A stretch of 64,000 nucleotides of DNA from Candidatus Hydrogenedentota bacterium (GTDB lineage: Bacteria > Hydrogenedentota > Hydrogenedentia > Hydrogenedentales > JAEUWI01). This document shows, in pieces, positions 63,924-64,000 of the stretch; within the stretch, counting starts at the first letter, position 1, and each line of letters begins with the position of its first letter. Position numbers and translations under genes: made by a program. Under the pieces are notes generated by a model. That model was not told the DNA's origin. It saw only the letters and a list, made by a program, of their open reading frames with translations, and ran no database searches. The stretch is from assembly GCA_016791475.1 (NCBI GenBank), contig JAEUWI010000005.1, positions 119,417 through 183,416 on the forward strand, written 5' to 3'.

Positions 63924-64000
63924 AATCGAGTAGGGGGAGGGGTTACCCCTCTCCCCCTCTCACACCACCGGGCATACCTGCGCGGTACCACGGCGGTTTC
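63924..64000 (-). mobile_element. Probable 3' end of a group II intron (domains V and VI)
   Basis: Read on the minus strand, a domain V-like hairpin is followed by a GGGGGAGAGGGG stem pairing with CCCCTCCCCC (domain VI) and the ending CTACTCGAT. The outer stem ACCGCCG/CGGTGGT (with one G-T pair) and the middle GGTACC/GGTATGCC stem with a bulged base fit domain V. This order and the CTACTCGAT end are typical of bacterial group II introns. The intron body and any maturase gene would lie beyond the window edge. Confidence 0.65.

Overview
The window is GC-rich bacterial DNA holding about 45 protein genes. No rRNA, tRNA or CRISPR array was recognised by eye. There is no taxonomic marker gene. The mix of Tat-exported sulfatase and ceramidase-like enzymes, BNR-type sialidase-like proteins, a GH5-like enzyme, a vanadium-haloperoxidase-like lipoprotein, a fused 5-oxoprolinase/hydantoinase and very large unknown proteins suits a free-living heterotroph of the Hydrogenedentota or PVC (Planctomycetes-Verrucomicrobia) type. 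That assignment is inference only.

Layout. 0-7 kb: polyphosphate kinase 2, a REP-associated transposase between two inverted REP-like arms, a zinc-ribbon membrane protein and a giant oxoprolinase. 7-18 kb: carA, a coupled membrane operon (two small membrane proteins plus GYF-RDD), a double cyclic-nucleotide-binding-like protein, a secreted duplicated-domain protein, a GH5-like enzyme and a 1156-residue protein of unknown function. 18-31 kb: a secreted protein, a polytopic membrane protein, fabH, a DinB/YfiT-like protein, a sulfatase, a haloperoxidase-like lipoprotein, a response regulator-GGDEF protein and a DUF2339-type giant membrane protein. 31-43 kb: exported carbonic anhydrase, neutral ceramidase-like protein, DUF1963-like protein, an Rph-like PEP-utilising enzyme, a SpoU methyltransferase, a PpiC/SurA-like foldase, a YpdA-like flavoprotein and ComB. 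43-53 kb: argS, a HigB-HigA locus with a nonsense mutation in the toxin, hybrid cluster protein, a peptide-binding lipoprotein, a GH43-like glycosidase, an acyltransferase, a HAD protein and a metallophosphoesterase-like protein lacking metal ligands. 53-64 kb: an HU protein, a TolC-like protein, a histidine phosphatase, a tandem sialidase-like pair, a second toxin-antitoxin pair, an ABC exporter, a GNAT acetyltransferase, a TauE/SafE permease and the probable 3' end of a group II intron.

Most genes are singletons or pairs. Clear coupling is seen only in the GYF-RDD membrane operon, YpdA-ComB, acyltransferase-HAD and the toxin-antitoxin pairs.

The most striking feature lies between genes. 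Many gene 3' ends run straight into short tandem arrays: 7-bp units related to GACAATT at five genes, and 9-10-bp units related to GACCNATAN at five places. In the heptamer cases the stop codon itself falls in the first repeat units. Other gene ends carry one of three small inverted-repeat element families (about 100, 164 and 305-347 bp). A GCTATACT-like -10 motif recurs upstream of many genes.
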